Positions 15,299 to 23,035 of a DNA stretch of 34,061 nucleotides are shown piece after piece. Below the pieces are notes generated by a model, which was not told where the DNA came from, did no database searches, and was given only the letters and a program-made list of their open reading frames with translations. Both the position numbers and the translations under genes were made by a program. The DNA is taken from positions 1 through 34,061 of the forward strand of contig CAYMFF010000027.1 in NCBI GenBank assembly GCA_964389575.1, written 5' to 3'. The DNA is from JAGNRR01 sp964389575 (GTDB lineage Bacteria; Bacteroidota; Bacteroidia; Chitinophagales; Chitinophagaceae). How positions within the stretch are numbered: the first letter of the stretch is position 1; each line of letters opens with the position of its first letter.

Positions 15299-17347
15299 CT
15301 AGTAATTAAGTAATTCTTCTATTTCAATGGCCACTTTTTCAGCGCTAGGAAGGATTTCTTTCTCTAAATCCATATTCATGGGAATAGCGGGAACATCCTT
15401 GGATCCAATCGTTTTAACTGGAGCATCTAATTGATAAAAACAATCCTGCGATATTCTGCAAGCCAAGGCTTCCGCAAATGAATTGCGCAATTGTTCTTCG
15501 GTCAGTACAATGCATTTTCCATGTTTTTTCACGCTTTCAAAAATCAATGCTTCGTCCAGCGGATATAAGGTTCGAATATCAATAATTTCAACTTGGTCAG
15601 CAAATTGCTTTGCGGCGTTGTAGGCCCAATGGACACCCATTCCGTAGGTGATTACACAAAGACTTTCTCCGTTATCTATATTTTCTTGAGATGCTTCTAA
15701 ATGTTTTATGCCTTTACCAAATGGTAAAATGTAATCTTCAGCCGGTTCTATGCATTTGGCTTCTTCTGTACCAGGAACTTTACTCCAATATAGCCCTTTA
15801 TGCTCTAACATAACCACTGGATTGGGATCATAAATTGCCGCTTTGATGAGTCCTTTCATATCAGCTGCATTACTCGGATAGGCTACTTTGATACCTTTTA
15901 TATTAGCCACCAAACTTTCTACACTACCACTGTGATAAGGCCCGCCACCGCCATAAGCTCCCGTAGGAACACGCAAAAGCATATTGATAGGGAATTTACC
16001 ATTGCTTAAATAGTTGCTTTTGCTAATCTCTGTAACTAGCTGATTTATACCAGGATAAATGTAATCAGCAAACTGTACTTCTACAATGGGCTTCAGTCCC
16101 ATCGCGCTCATTCCTACTGTTGATCCAATAATATAGGCTTCTTGTATGGCGGTATTAAATACGCGTTCGCCACCAAATTTTTGCGCAAGAGTGGCCGCTT
16201 CGCGAAAAACACCACCTAGTCTTCCGCCAACATCTTGACCATAAAAAAGACATTCTGGATGCTTTCGCATTATTTCCTCTACAGCATGCATCGCGGCATC
16301 AACCATTACCACTAATTCGCCGTCTGCCGGAGAGCGATCTCCTTTTTCTTCAGTGACTTCGGTGGGAGCTAATACGTTTTCCGTAGCAGTTTGTAGTGTT
16401 GGCTCAGTTGCTTCTGTTGCATGTTTGAACTCTTTTGCTACAAATTCAATTTCTTCTTTTTCTATTTTGTCTAATTCTGAAGCTGGAATTTTCGCCTTTA
16501 ATAAGGCTTCTTTTAATTTAGGGCCTGGATCATCTTTATAATGTTTTGCCAGGTCTTCTTCGCTTCGATACCATTCTTTGCGCACGCCACTGGTATGATG
16601 CCCAAGTAATGGAACGGTAGCATGTACCAAAATAGGTTGGCGTTGCTCGCGCACATAATGGAAAGCGGTTTCCATTATTTCATAACTTTTCTGGAAATCG
16701 CTGCCATCAACTTGTAAGCGCTCGATACCCAAAAATCCTTGGATAAATTCATAAGCATTCATGGTGCGAGCTTCATCGCTACTCACACTGATGCCCCAAT
16801 CATTATCCTGCACCAAATAAATAATGGGTAATTGATGCAGAGCGGCAAATTGAAAAGCTTCACTTACTTCACCCTCAGTGACGCTGCCATCTCCTAAACT
16901 GCAAACCACCACTGGTTTTTCGGAACCTTCGTTTAAGTTTTGTTTTTCTCTATATTGCACACCTTGCGCTAGACCCGTAGTAGGAATTGCCTGCATACCA
17001 GTCGCACTACTTTGATGAATAATTTTGGGATATCCTTCACGACGGCTGTTTGGGTGATTATAGTATTCTTTACCGCCCGTAAAAGGATCGTCGCCCTTGG
17101 CTAAAAGTTGTAGCATTAACTCATACGGTCGCCATCCCATACCCAGCATGATACTCTCATCGCGATAATAGGGACTCACCCAATCATAATCCTTTAAATG
17201 AAATGCAGTAGCTAATTGAATGGCCTCGTGACCTCGACTAGTAGAATGAACATACTTTGTGATTTGTCTATTTTCATCATAAATATCTGCCATTGCTTTG
17301 GCAGTCATCATGAGTCTGTATGCTTTGAGTAATGTGTCCTTATCCAT
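15299..17347 (-). CDS. Fused 2-oxoacid dehydrogenase E1 alpha-beta (branched-chain type)
   Basis: The 682-residue protein joins the alpha and beta subunits of the thiamine-diphosphate E1 component, which decarboxylates branched-chain 2-oxoacids for the E2/E3 complex and yields acyl-CoA starters for iso- and anteiso-fatty acids. The alpha half (1-315) carries the TPP motif from LGDGSVTEGE (151-160) to DNDWG (181-185), with Asn182. A charged linker follows at about 316-345. The beta half begins at GELVVMVDAAMHAVEE and includes YGQDVGGRLGG, FADYIYPGINQL and VPTGAYGGGGPYHSG. This fusion is common in Bacteroidota. E2 and E3 are not in the window. An acetoin or pyruvate dehydrogenase role is less likely but not excluded. 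Confidence 0.92.
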   Translation of the reverse strand: MDKDTLLKAYRLMMTAKAMADIYDENRQITKYVHSTSRGHEAIQLATAFHLKDYDWVSPYYRDESIMLGMGWRPYELMLQLLAKGDDPFTGGKEYYNHPNSRREGYPKIIHQSSATGMQAIPTTGLAQGVQYREKQNLNEGSEKPVVVCSLGDGSVTEGEVSEAFQFAALHQLPIIYLVQDNDWGISVSSDEARTMNAYEFIQGFLGIERLQVDGSDFQKSYEIMETAFHYVREQRQPILVHATVPLLGHHTSGVRKEWYRSEEDLAKHYKDDPGPKLKEALLKAKIPASELDKIEKEEIEFVAKEFKHATEATEPTLQTATENVLAPTEVTEEKGDRSPADGELVVMVDAAMHAVEEIMRKHPECLFYGQDVGGRLGGVFREAATLAQKFGGERVFNTAIQEAYIIGSTVGMSAMGLKPIVEVQFADYIYPGINQLVTEISKSNYLSNGKFPINMLLRVPTGAYGGGGPYHSGSVESLVANIKGIKVAYPSNAADMKGLIKAAIYDPNPVVMLEHKGLYWSKVPGTEEAKCIEPAEDYILPFGKGIKHLEASQENIDNGESLCVITYGMGVHWAYNAAKQFADQVEIIDIRTLYPLDEALIFESVKKHGKCIVLTEEQLRNSFAEALACRISQDCFYQLDAPVKTIGSKDVPAIPMNMDLEKEILPSAEKVAIEIEELLNY

Positions 17348-17531
17348 AATGTTGAACAGCCCAAAAGAGAATCCTTAGGCGGAGAGCAAATATAAGAACG
17401 GTTTAATTGTTTAGGGTGTGTTTATAGGGTTTAATGGTTCTGATTAATGCCTTGAAATAGATCAAATACAATTTTATATAAAAATCTAAATACTTACGAC
17501 TAAATACTCGCTACTCATTACTTTTGTTTCA

Positions 17532-18068
17532 ATGCCTTTACTCAAATTCAACCTTCGCTGGGATGATGATATCAATGTAGAACGTGACATTGAAATACTG
17601 CATTCTCAGACATTCCATGATTTTCATGAAATTATCAAAAAGAGTTTCGTTTTTCCACCTACCATGGATGCAGTGCTTTATACTAGTGATGAAACTTGGC
17701 GTATGAATCAAGCAGTTTCCTCGTTGGTAGAAAAAAATATAAGAGGCGCAGAAGCCTTGGCAATGAAGAAAACGCCCATTGGTGCGTTATTGTCTGAGCA
17801 AAATCAAAAGTTCGTTTATAAGACAGAGCACAAGAAAAAATGGGGTTTACAGATTGAGCTAATTAGCATGTCTGCAGATCCTGCTGAAATTAGTGGTTTG
17901 CCGCGTTGTATTCGAGAGGAAGGCGTTTCGCCTGCTACTTTCGGTACTCAGGATAAAGAAAAAGATGGTGTTGCCGAAATTGAAGAAAAATTTGATTTAG
18001 ATAAAGTGGACCCAGCGGCCTTGTTTGATAAATTATTAAAAGATGAACCTAAAGAAAAAGGCGAATAA
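17532..18068 (+). CDS. Plasmid pRiA4b ORF-3-like family protein
   Basis: The 178-residue protein resembles the PRiA4 ORF-3/IS1096 passenger-type domain: an N-terminal strand LLKFNLRWDDDI, the helix HSQTFHDFHEIIKKSF (24-39), the strand AVLYTSDETW, and the C-terminal block VYKTEHKKKWGLQIELI followed by PRCIREEGVSP. The acidic Lys/Glu-rich tail is low complexity. The function of the family is unknown. Its last 26 bases overlap the miaA start, so the two genes are probably translated together. No transposase is near, so despite the family name there is no sign of an insertion sequence. Confidence 0.75.
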   Translation: MPLLKFNLRWDDDINVERDIEILHSQTFHDFHEIIKKSFVFPPTMDAVLYTSDETWRMNQAVSSLVEKNIRGAEALAMKKTPIGALLSEQNQKFVYKTEHKKKWGLQIELISMSADPAEISGLPRCIREEGVSPATFGTQDKEKDGVAEIEEKFDLDKVDPAALFDKLLKDEPKEKGE

Positions 18069-18954
18069 ACTTATTGTTATCGGTGGTCCAACTGCTTCGG
18101 GCAAGACTTCGTTGGCCATTGAATTAGCACAATTTTTCAATACCGAAATCCTTTCTGCTGATAGCCGTCAATGCTACAGAGAATTAAATATTGGTGTAGC
18201 CAAACCTTCGGTGGGAGAATTGAGTCAAGTGCCACATCACTTTATCAATTCCCACTCCATTCATGAAGAAGTAACGGCAGGTACTTTTATGCGCTATGGT
18301 TTGAAAGTCTTAAAAGCAGTTTTTGAGCACCGAAATATTGCAATTTGCGTAGGCGGAACGGGTTTGTATATTAATGCGCTTTGCAATGGCCTTGACGAAA
18401 TACCACCAGTGGATAAAGATATAAAAAAAGAAGTGGAAGCGAGTTATGAACAGCATGGTTTGGAATGGTTACGACATCAATTACAGAAAGTGGATCAGGC
18501 TTCTTACAAAACGATAGATGCTCAAAACCCAATGCGATTGTTGCGCGCTTTGATTTTTTTTAAAAGTCATCAACAATCAATTCAGGATTTTAAAGGAAAA
18601 TTAGCCGACCAAAGACCCTTTGATATTTCGTATTATGCCATCCAAATGAATCGAGAACTTTTATACCAACGAATTAATGAACGAGTAGATAAAATGATGG
18701 AGCAAGGTTTGCAGGATGAGGTAAAATCCTTGAAAGAGTTTAAGAGTTGCAAAGCCCTGCAAACTGTGGGTTACAAAGAGTTATTTTCCTATTTTGACAA
18801 TGAAATGAGTCAAAAGGAAGCTATAGAAAAAATTAAACAACACACAAGGAATTATGCCAAACGGCAAAATACTTGGTTTAAGAACCAGGGTGATTTTATG
18901 TTAGGCACGGCAGTTGAAATAATGAAAGAAGTAAAATCCACAAATTGTCGATAA
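18043..18954 (+). CDS. miaA: tRNA dimethylallyltransferase
   Basis: MiaA transfers dimethylallyl to N6 of A37 in tRNAs that read UNN codons. The 303-residue protein has the P-loop GGPTASGKTSLA (about 14-25), the substrate-binding motif SADSRQCYREL, GGTGLYINAL, and the C-terminal KQHTRNYAKRQNTWFKNQ, all in family order. The start ATG lies inside the preceding gene (26-base overlap). Length is normal. Confidence 0.97.
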   Translation: MNLKKKANKLIVIGGPTASGKTSLAIELAQFFNTEILSADSRQCYRELNIGVAKPSVGELSQVPHHFINSHSIHEEVTAGTFMRYGLKVLKAVFEHRNIAICVGGTGLYINALCNGLDEIPPVDKDIKKEVEASYEQHGLEWLRHQLQKVDQASYKTIDAQNPMRLLRALIFFKSHQQSIQDFKGKLADQRPFDISYYAIQMNRELLYQRINERVDKMMEQGLQDEVKSLKEFKSCKALQTVGYKELFSYFDNEMSQKEAIEKIKQHTRNYAKRQNTWFKNQGDFMLGTAVEIMKEVKSTNCR

Positions 18955-18959
18955 AGAAC

Positions 18960-18978
18960 TTGTAATTTTGAATTACAA
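18960..18978 (+). other. AT-rich stem-loop after miaA
   Basis: TTGTAATT pairs perfectly with AATTACAA around a TTG loop, starting five bases after the miaA stop. It has no GC in the core and no T-run, so it may be a weak terminator or a 3' mRNA-stabilising hairpin. Confidence 0.4.
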
Positions 18979-18995
18979 ATAATTACTTTAGTTAA

Positions 18996-19997
18996 ATGTC
19001 TGATAGGAAAAAAGATGAAAGACTGGTAGAGCTCATGGCGGAGTTCTTGGATTCTAAAGATTCAAGCACGAAAGAATTGAGTGATGATGGTTTTTCTCAA
19101 CCTGGATTGGACAATAAAAAAATGCTCAATGCAATAGAGGGTCATCGCAATGAGATTGAAATCCTGAAAGAGGAAATTGATGGATTAAAAAGAACGGTAC
19201 AAGAAAGAAAACAAGAAGATTCGAAGAAAACGGTAGTGTCCGCTCCGGAAATCGTAGCCTTGCAATCTTCTGTAAATAAGCAAACGACACAGATTGGAGA
19301 TTTGATATACAAACAGGAGATGATGAAAACAGATTTAGAATTAGAATCTAAAAAGCAACGAAAAAGTGGTTTTGGATATTTGGGTTGGTTGCTTTTTGTG
19401 AGTAATATTTTGTTGTGGCCTTTAGTGGCTTATTTGTTTTGGAAAACGAATGAGACTTCTAATTTAGAGAATAATGAAGTAGTAAATTCAATCAATAAAA
19501 CAACTAATTCTTCCCGGGTTAATAAAGAAGTTGCAGCGACACTTATTGAGGCGGACAGTACAAAAAATACTGATTCTCTTAATGCCTCAGTTGAAGATAT
19601 TAATTATGCTACTGCAGAAAATAATGAAGAGGTATCAGAAAGTATAGTTGAGCCATTAGAAGTCATTGTTTCTGAAAAAGCGACCACTGCTGTAAAGCAA
19701 AATTATACAGCTCCTGCTCCTGCTTCAAGTATGAAATATACAGCACCTGTGGTAGCTAAGAAAGAAGCTTCTTCTCAACTAACTCAAGCTCAAATATATC
19801 AGCAAAAAAGTAAATCGGTATCAAATGTTAGAGAACCAAAAAAAATAAGCAAAGTGGTTGAGCCAAAGGGAGAAATAGTTAAAAAAACAAAGCCCCAAAA
19901 GAAGGTTGTCAAAACAAAGAAACCGGCGGTAGTGCAAGAAGCGGATGATTTTGGGGATTTCGACTCAGAGGAAGATGATGTTGAATTTGGGGATTAG
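18996..19997 (+). CDS. Single-pass membrane protein with coiled coil and low-complexity tail
   Basis: The 333-residue product has a charged N-terminus with a predicted coiled coil (about 48-120, heptad-like EIEILKEEIDGLKRTVQE). One transmembrane helix follows at about 128-149 (GWLLFVSNILLWPLVAYLFW). The region beyond it is low complexity, rich in Thr, Asn, Glu, Lys, Pro and Val, and ends in a strongly acidic segment (EEDDVEFGD). I recognise no family. Topology suggests an inner-membrane scaffold with a long flexible tail. The stop shares bases with the recF stop on the opposite strand (19994-19997). Confidence 0.7.
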   Translation: MSDRKKDERLVELMAEFLDSKDSSTKELSDDGFSQPGLDNKKMLNAIEGHRNEIEILKEEIDGLKRTVQERKQEDSKKTVVSAPEIVALQSSVNKQTTQIGDLIYKQEMMKTDLELESKKQRKSGFGYLGWLLFVSNILLWPLVAYLFWKTNETSNLENNEVVNSINKTTNSSRVNKEVAATLIEADSTKNTDSLNASVEDINYATAENNEEVSESIVEPLEVIVSEKATTAVKQNYTAPAPASSMKYTAPVVAKKEASSQLTQAQIYQQKSKSVSNVREPKKISKVVEPKGEIVKKTKPQKKVVKTKKPAVVQEADDFGDFDSEEDDVEFGD

Positions 19998-21058
19998 GCT
20001 GAAGTTATTTTCTCAAACTGAACATTTTTTACATTTTTAAAAGCTTCTTTCAGGCGTTGTTCATGCGTATCGGTTATAAATACTTGCGTGTCTAATTGGG
20101 TAATTAAATTCACAAGTTGCTGAGACCTTGTTGCATCTAACTTTTCAAAAATATCATCTAGCAATAGAATAGGAGAGTTTGAAAGTTCTTCTCGCAGAAT
20201 TGAAAAGGCTGCAAATTTTAAAGCGAATAAAAAGCTTTTCTTTTGTCCTTGCGAAGCATTGGTTTTAATAGCTTGTTTATTAATTTCAAAAACAATGTCG
20301 TCTTTATGAATGCCTACATTGGTTCGTTGGGTTATAAAGTCTTTTTCCAATGATTCTTTAAATAAGTCTTCAAGCTTATTCCCCGTTAGCTGACTTTTAT
20401 ATTTTAAATAAATCAGTTCTTGGTGCTTTGATATTAAACCATAATATTCTTGCGCCTTCGGTAAAAGCGTTGTTATAATTTTTTCTCTACGATTATAAAT
20501 TATTCTTGCATGCGAACAAAGTTGTTCTTTATAGTGGTCGTGCAGTGTAGCATCTATCGTTTGATTCTTAGAGGATTTTAATAAGGCATTTCGCTGAGCT
20601 AAATAATGGCCGTATTCTATCAATGAGTTGAGGTAGTCAGAATCCAATTGACATAAAAGTCGATCTATAAATCGGCGTCTACTATCGCTATAGCCATTCA
20701 ATAATCCAATGTCGTCAGGTGATATAATTACTGCCGGAAACTTGCCAATATGTTCGGCATTTTTCGAATATATTTTTCCATTTAGGCTAATTTCTTTTTT
20801 CCCATTCTCACGAATAATACAATCTATTTTCTCCTGGTTTATTAGTCCTTTGGTGTACATGCCTTTCTTTTCAATTTGTACAACTTGGTGGTCGTAAGAC
20901 GAAAAGTAGCTTTTGGTAAAGCACAAATAATAAATGGCATCTAAGAGATTGGTTTTCCCAATTCCGTTTGGACCATGAAAGCAACAAATTGGTTGCTTGA
21001 ATTCAAAGGACTGTTTTGAATAATTTTTAAATTGATATAAAGAAAGTGATGTAAGCAA
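19994..21058 (-). CDS. recF: DNA replication and repair protein RecF
   Basis: RecF helps load RecA at single-strand gaps as an SMC-like ATPase. The 354-residue protein has the family N-terminus LTSLSLYQFKNY, Walker A GPNGIGKT (29-36), the ABC signature region NASQGQKKSFLFALK and Walker B ILLLDDIFEKLD, followed by QVFITDTH. The start is TTG, 13 bases after the lgt stop. No upstream ATG is available in the gap and the conserved N-terminus begins exactly there. It lies in a run with lgt and the bacilliredoxin gene on the minus strand. Confidence 0.96.
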   Translation of the reverse strand: MLTSLSLYQFKNYSKQSFEFKQPICCFHGPNGIGKTNLLDAIYYLCFTKSYFSSYDHQVVQIEKKGMYTKGLINQEKIDCIIRENGKKEISLNGKIYSKNAEHIGKFPAVIISPDDIGLLNGYSDSRRRFIDRLLCQLDSDYLNSLIEYGHYLAQRNALLKSSKNQTIDATLHDHYKEQLCSHARIIYNRREKIITTLLPKAQEYYGLISKHQELIYLKYKSQLTGNKLEDLFKESLEKDFITQRTNVGIHKDDIVFEINKQAIKTNASQGQKKSFLFALKFAAFSILREELSNSPILLLDDIFEKLDATRSQQLVNLITQLDTQVFITDTHEQRLKEAFKNVKNVQFEKITSA

Positions 21059-21071
21059 GTGAATTACAAAG

Positions 21072-22367
21072 CTAGTTTTCAGCCACTGCTTTTTTGCTTA
21101 TTAGTGCATCAATTTTGTTCCTGAAAATCAGCAATCCAATACCACCAGCGACTAAGCTCATAGCGATTAATTCAGCTTGCGAAAAACCACTACCATATTC
21201 TGCATTAACTCGTATAACCTCAATGAAATAACGTTCTACTCCATTGAATATGAGATATATCCCAAACATCGTGAGCGGTGTTTTCATCCTTTTTCTATTT
21301 ATCCAAAGGATAATGAAAATTAAACAGCCTGCTAGGAATTCGTAAATAGGAGTGGGGAAGACTGGTGCAACTAATTGACTGCAATAGGTTCCGTGACAAT
21401 CAGGCATTCTGTAGCCTTCCGATTCTCCTGCCACATTATTAGGATAGGTGTAAGCCTGAAACCAAACAGGGAGCCAGCTTACATAAAATGATTTATGAGC
21501 TACCTCTCCTGTATTATGAACGTTTCTTCCAAAATATTGCGGACTAGTTTCCACTAGTTTTTCAAACTCGCCTTTTTTAGCCGCCACTACTTTTTGGTTT
21601 TCTAGTTTAAAAGCACTGTTGTAAATCCCCCAATCGCCATCCCCGGCAACTTGACAACCTAATCGACCAATGGCATAAGCAAGAATTAATCCAGGTGCGG
21701 CCGCGTCGCAGAGATATCGAAAATCAATTTTATATTTTTTAGCATAAAAGTAAAAAGCAATCGTTGCCACAATCAGTCCGCCGTAAAATGCCAATCCGCT
21801 AGAGCTGAATAAACTGCCAAAAGGGTCTTCTAGAAATTTGTCCCAATCTTCAAACGTATTAAAAATTTTGGCTCCGCCAAAACCAGTAACGGCTGCAAGA
21901 ACTGCCATGTCGCCAACCTTAAGGCTGGGATATGTTTTTACTTTCTTTTTAGTAATTCCTTGAGACCGGTCTATTTTACTTGCAGTGAAATAGGTAAAGC
22001 CCACTGCAATAGCTGCAGCTATCAATCCGGCCCATAAATTCCCATCTGTGGAAAAAATATAGTTTAATGGATCTCGTGAAGCTGTTTCATGAGACTGAAT
22101 CAAGCCCACTAGTTTAAAGCCGACTCCAAAAAATATTAATGCCGAACTTACATAACTAATTATTGAAGGTGGTTCGCCGATGGTGATTTCATCGATAGTA
22201 TAGGGTATGATTCCGTCTTTTTCTTTTCGTCGAAGTTCAAGAAATAAAGTATAACCCGCAGCCAAGAATGCCATAGCCACTAAAAAACCAAATGTTTTAA
22301 GTAAGCTTAATACAGGCAAATCAATGCCAAACCATTCCTGGAAAAGAAAGTGAAAGTCAGGGTACAT
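21072..22367 (-). CDS. lgt: Prolipoprotein diacylglyceryl transferase, enlarged
   Basis: Lgt moves diacylglycerol from phosphatidylglycerol to the lipobox cysteine of prolipoproteins in the inner membrane. The Lgt signature GRLGCQVAGDGDWG is at 234-247. GLAFYGG (191-197) is the block matching GMSFHGG of E. coli, and FPTPIYEFLAG and FNGVERYFIEVIRVN lie in the last helices. At 431 residues it is far longer than typical enzymes (about 260-300). The extra sequence lies between helices one and three (about 45-150) and in a loop after the signature (about 250-335). It ends 13 bases before recF and follows the bacilliredoxin gene by 5 bases. The function is clear; the role of the insertions is not. 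Confidence 0.93.
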   Translation of the reverse strand: MYPDFHFLFQEWFGIDLPVLSLLKTFGFLVAMAFLAAGYTLFLELRRKEKDGIIPYTIDEITIGEPPSIISYVSSALIFFGVGFKLVGLIQSHETASRDPLNYIFSTDGNLWAGLIAAAIAVGFTYFTASKIDRSQGITKKKVKTYPSLKVGDMAVLAAVTGFGGAKIFNTFEDWDKFLEDPFGSLFSSSGLAFYGGLIVATIAFYFYAKKYKIDFRYLCDAAAPGLILAYAIGRLGCQVAGDGDWGIYNSAFKLENQKVVAAKKGEFEKLVETSPQYFGRNVHNTGEVAHKSFYVSWLPVWFQAYTYPNNVAGESEGYRMPDCHGTYCSQLVAPVFPTPIYEFLAGCLIFIILWINRKRMKTPLTMFGIYLIFNGVERYFIEVIRVNAEYGSGFSQAELIAMSLVAGGIGLLIFRNKIDALISKKAVAEN

Positions 22368-22372
22368 ACTTC

Positions 22373-22789
22373 TTAGTTACAATGGGTGTCAAAAGCAGCC
22401 GTCAAATTGCTAGCTATCATTTCTGCACTGCGTCCTTCAATCATGTGACGCTCAATCATATGAACCAATTCGCCATCTTTTAAAAGCGCAATACAAGGAG
22501 AAGATGGCGGATAAGGCATTAGATAGGTTCTAGCTTGATTCGTCGCATCTGTGTCGAAGCCCGCAAAAGTAGTAGCCAATTGGCTTGGTTTTTTAGCTGC
22601 AGTTTTAACAGCATGAAGTACTCCCGGACGAGCCGTTCCTGCGCTACAACCGCAAACACTATTTATTACCAACAATGTTGTGCCATCTTGTTTTAAGGCA
22701 TTATCTACATCTTCTGGTGTCTTTAGGTCATTAAAACCGTTTCCGGTTAACTCTTCTTTCATGGGTATTACAAGTTCCGCTGGATACAT
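22373..22789 (-). CDS. BrxA/BrxB-family bacilliredoxin
   Basis: The 138-residue thioredoxin-fold protein has the active-site CGC motif at 46-48 within VINSVCGCSAGTARPG, and the C-terminal MIERHMIEGRSAEMIA segment typical of the YphP/BrxA/BrxB family. In Firmicutes these proteins remove bacillithiol from thiolated proteins; in Bacteroidota they may serve another low-molecular-weight thiol. It starts with ATG and leads the brx-lgt-recF run, separated from the divergent DUF2339 gene by a 246-base region. Confidence 0.93.
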   Translation of the reverse strand: MYPAELVIPMKEELTGNGFNDLKTPEDVDNALKQDGTTLLVINSVCGCSAGTARPGVLHAVKTAAKKPSQLATTFAGFDTDATNQARTYLMPYPPSSPCIALLKDGELVHMIERHMIEGRSAEMIASNLTAAFDTHCN

Positions 22790-23035
22790 AATCTATTCTG
22801 TTTTTTAAAGCTTCAAAGGTAAGTCTGAATGCCACATTCTCAAATAGGTAGGTGTGAATGTTTTGGGAAATATCATGCAAATTAGGCATGCCAATATTTA
22901 CGGATTACTTTCTTTTAAATCAAGCTTAACAACTGAGGCCAAAATTGGGTTAAAATGTTTGTGAGCATGATGAATTGAGCTTTTTATTGCTGTTACTTTG
23001 TATCAGCTACCTAGCTATTTCTTAAAACTACGCCT

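Noticed and set aside
17519..17526. Exact TAnnTTTG match just before the gene at 17532
   Set aside because: It ends 5 bases before the start codon, so transcription would begin at or inside the ATG, and no TTG lies at the right distance upstream.
17532..18068. Insertion sequence, because of the PRiA4/IS1096-like domain
   Set aside because: There is no transposase, no terminal inverted repeats and no target duplication around it.
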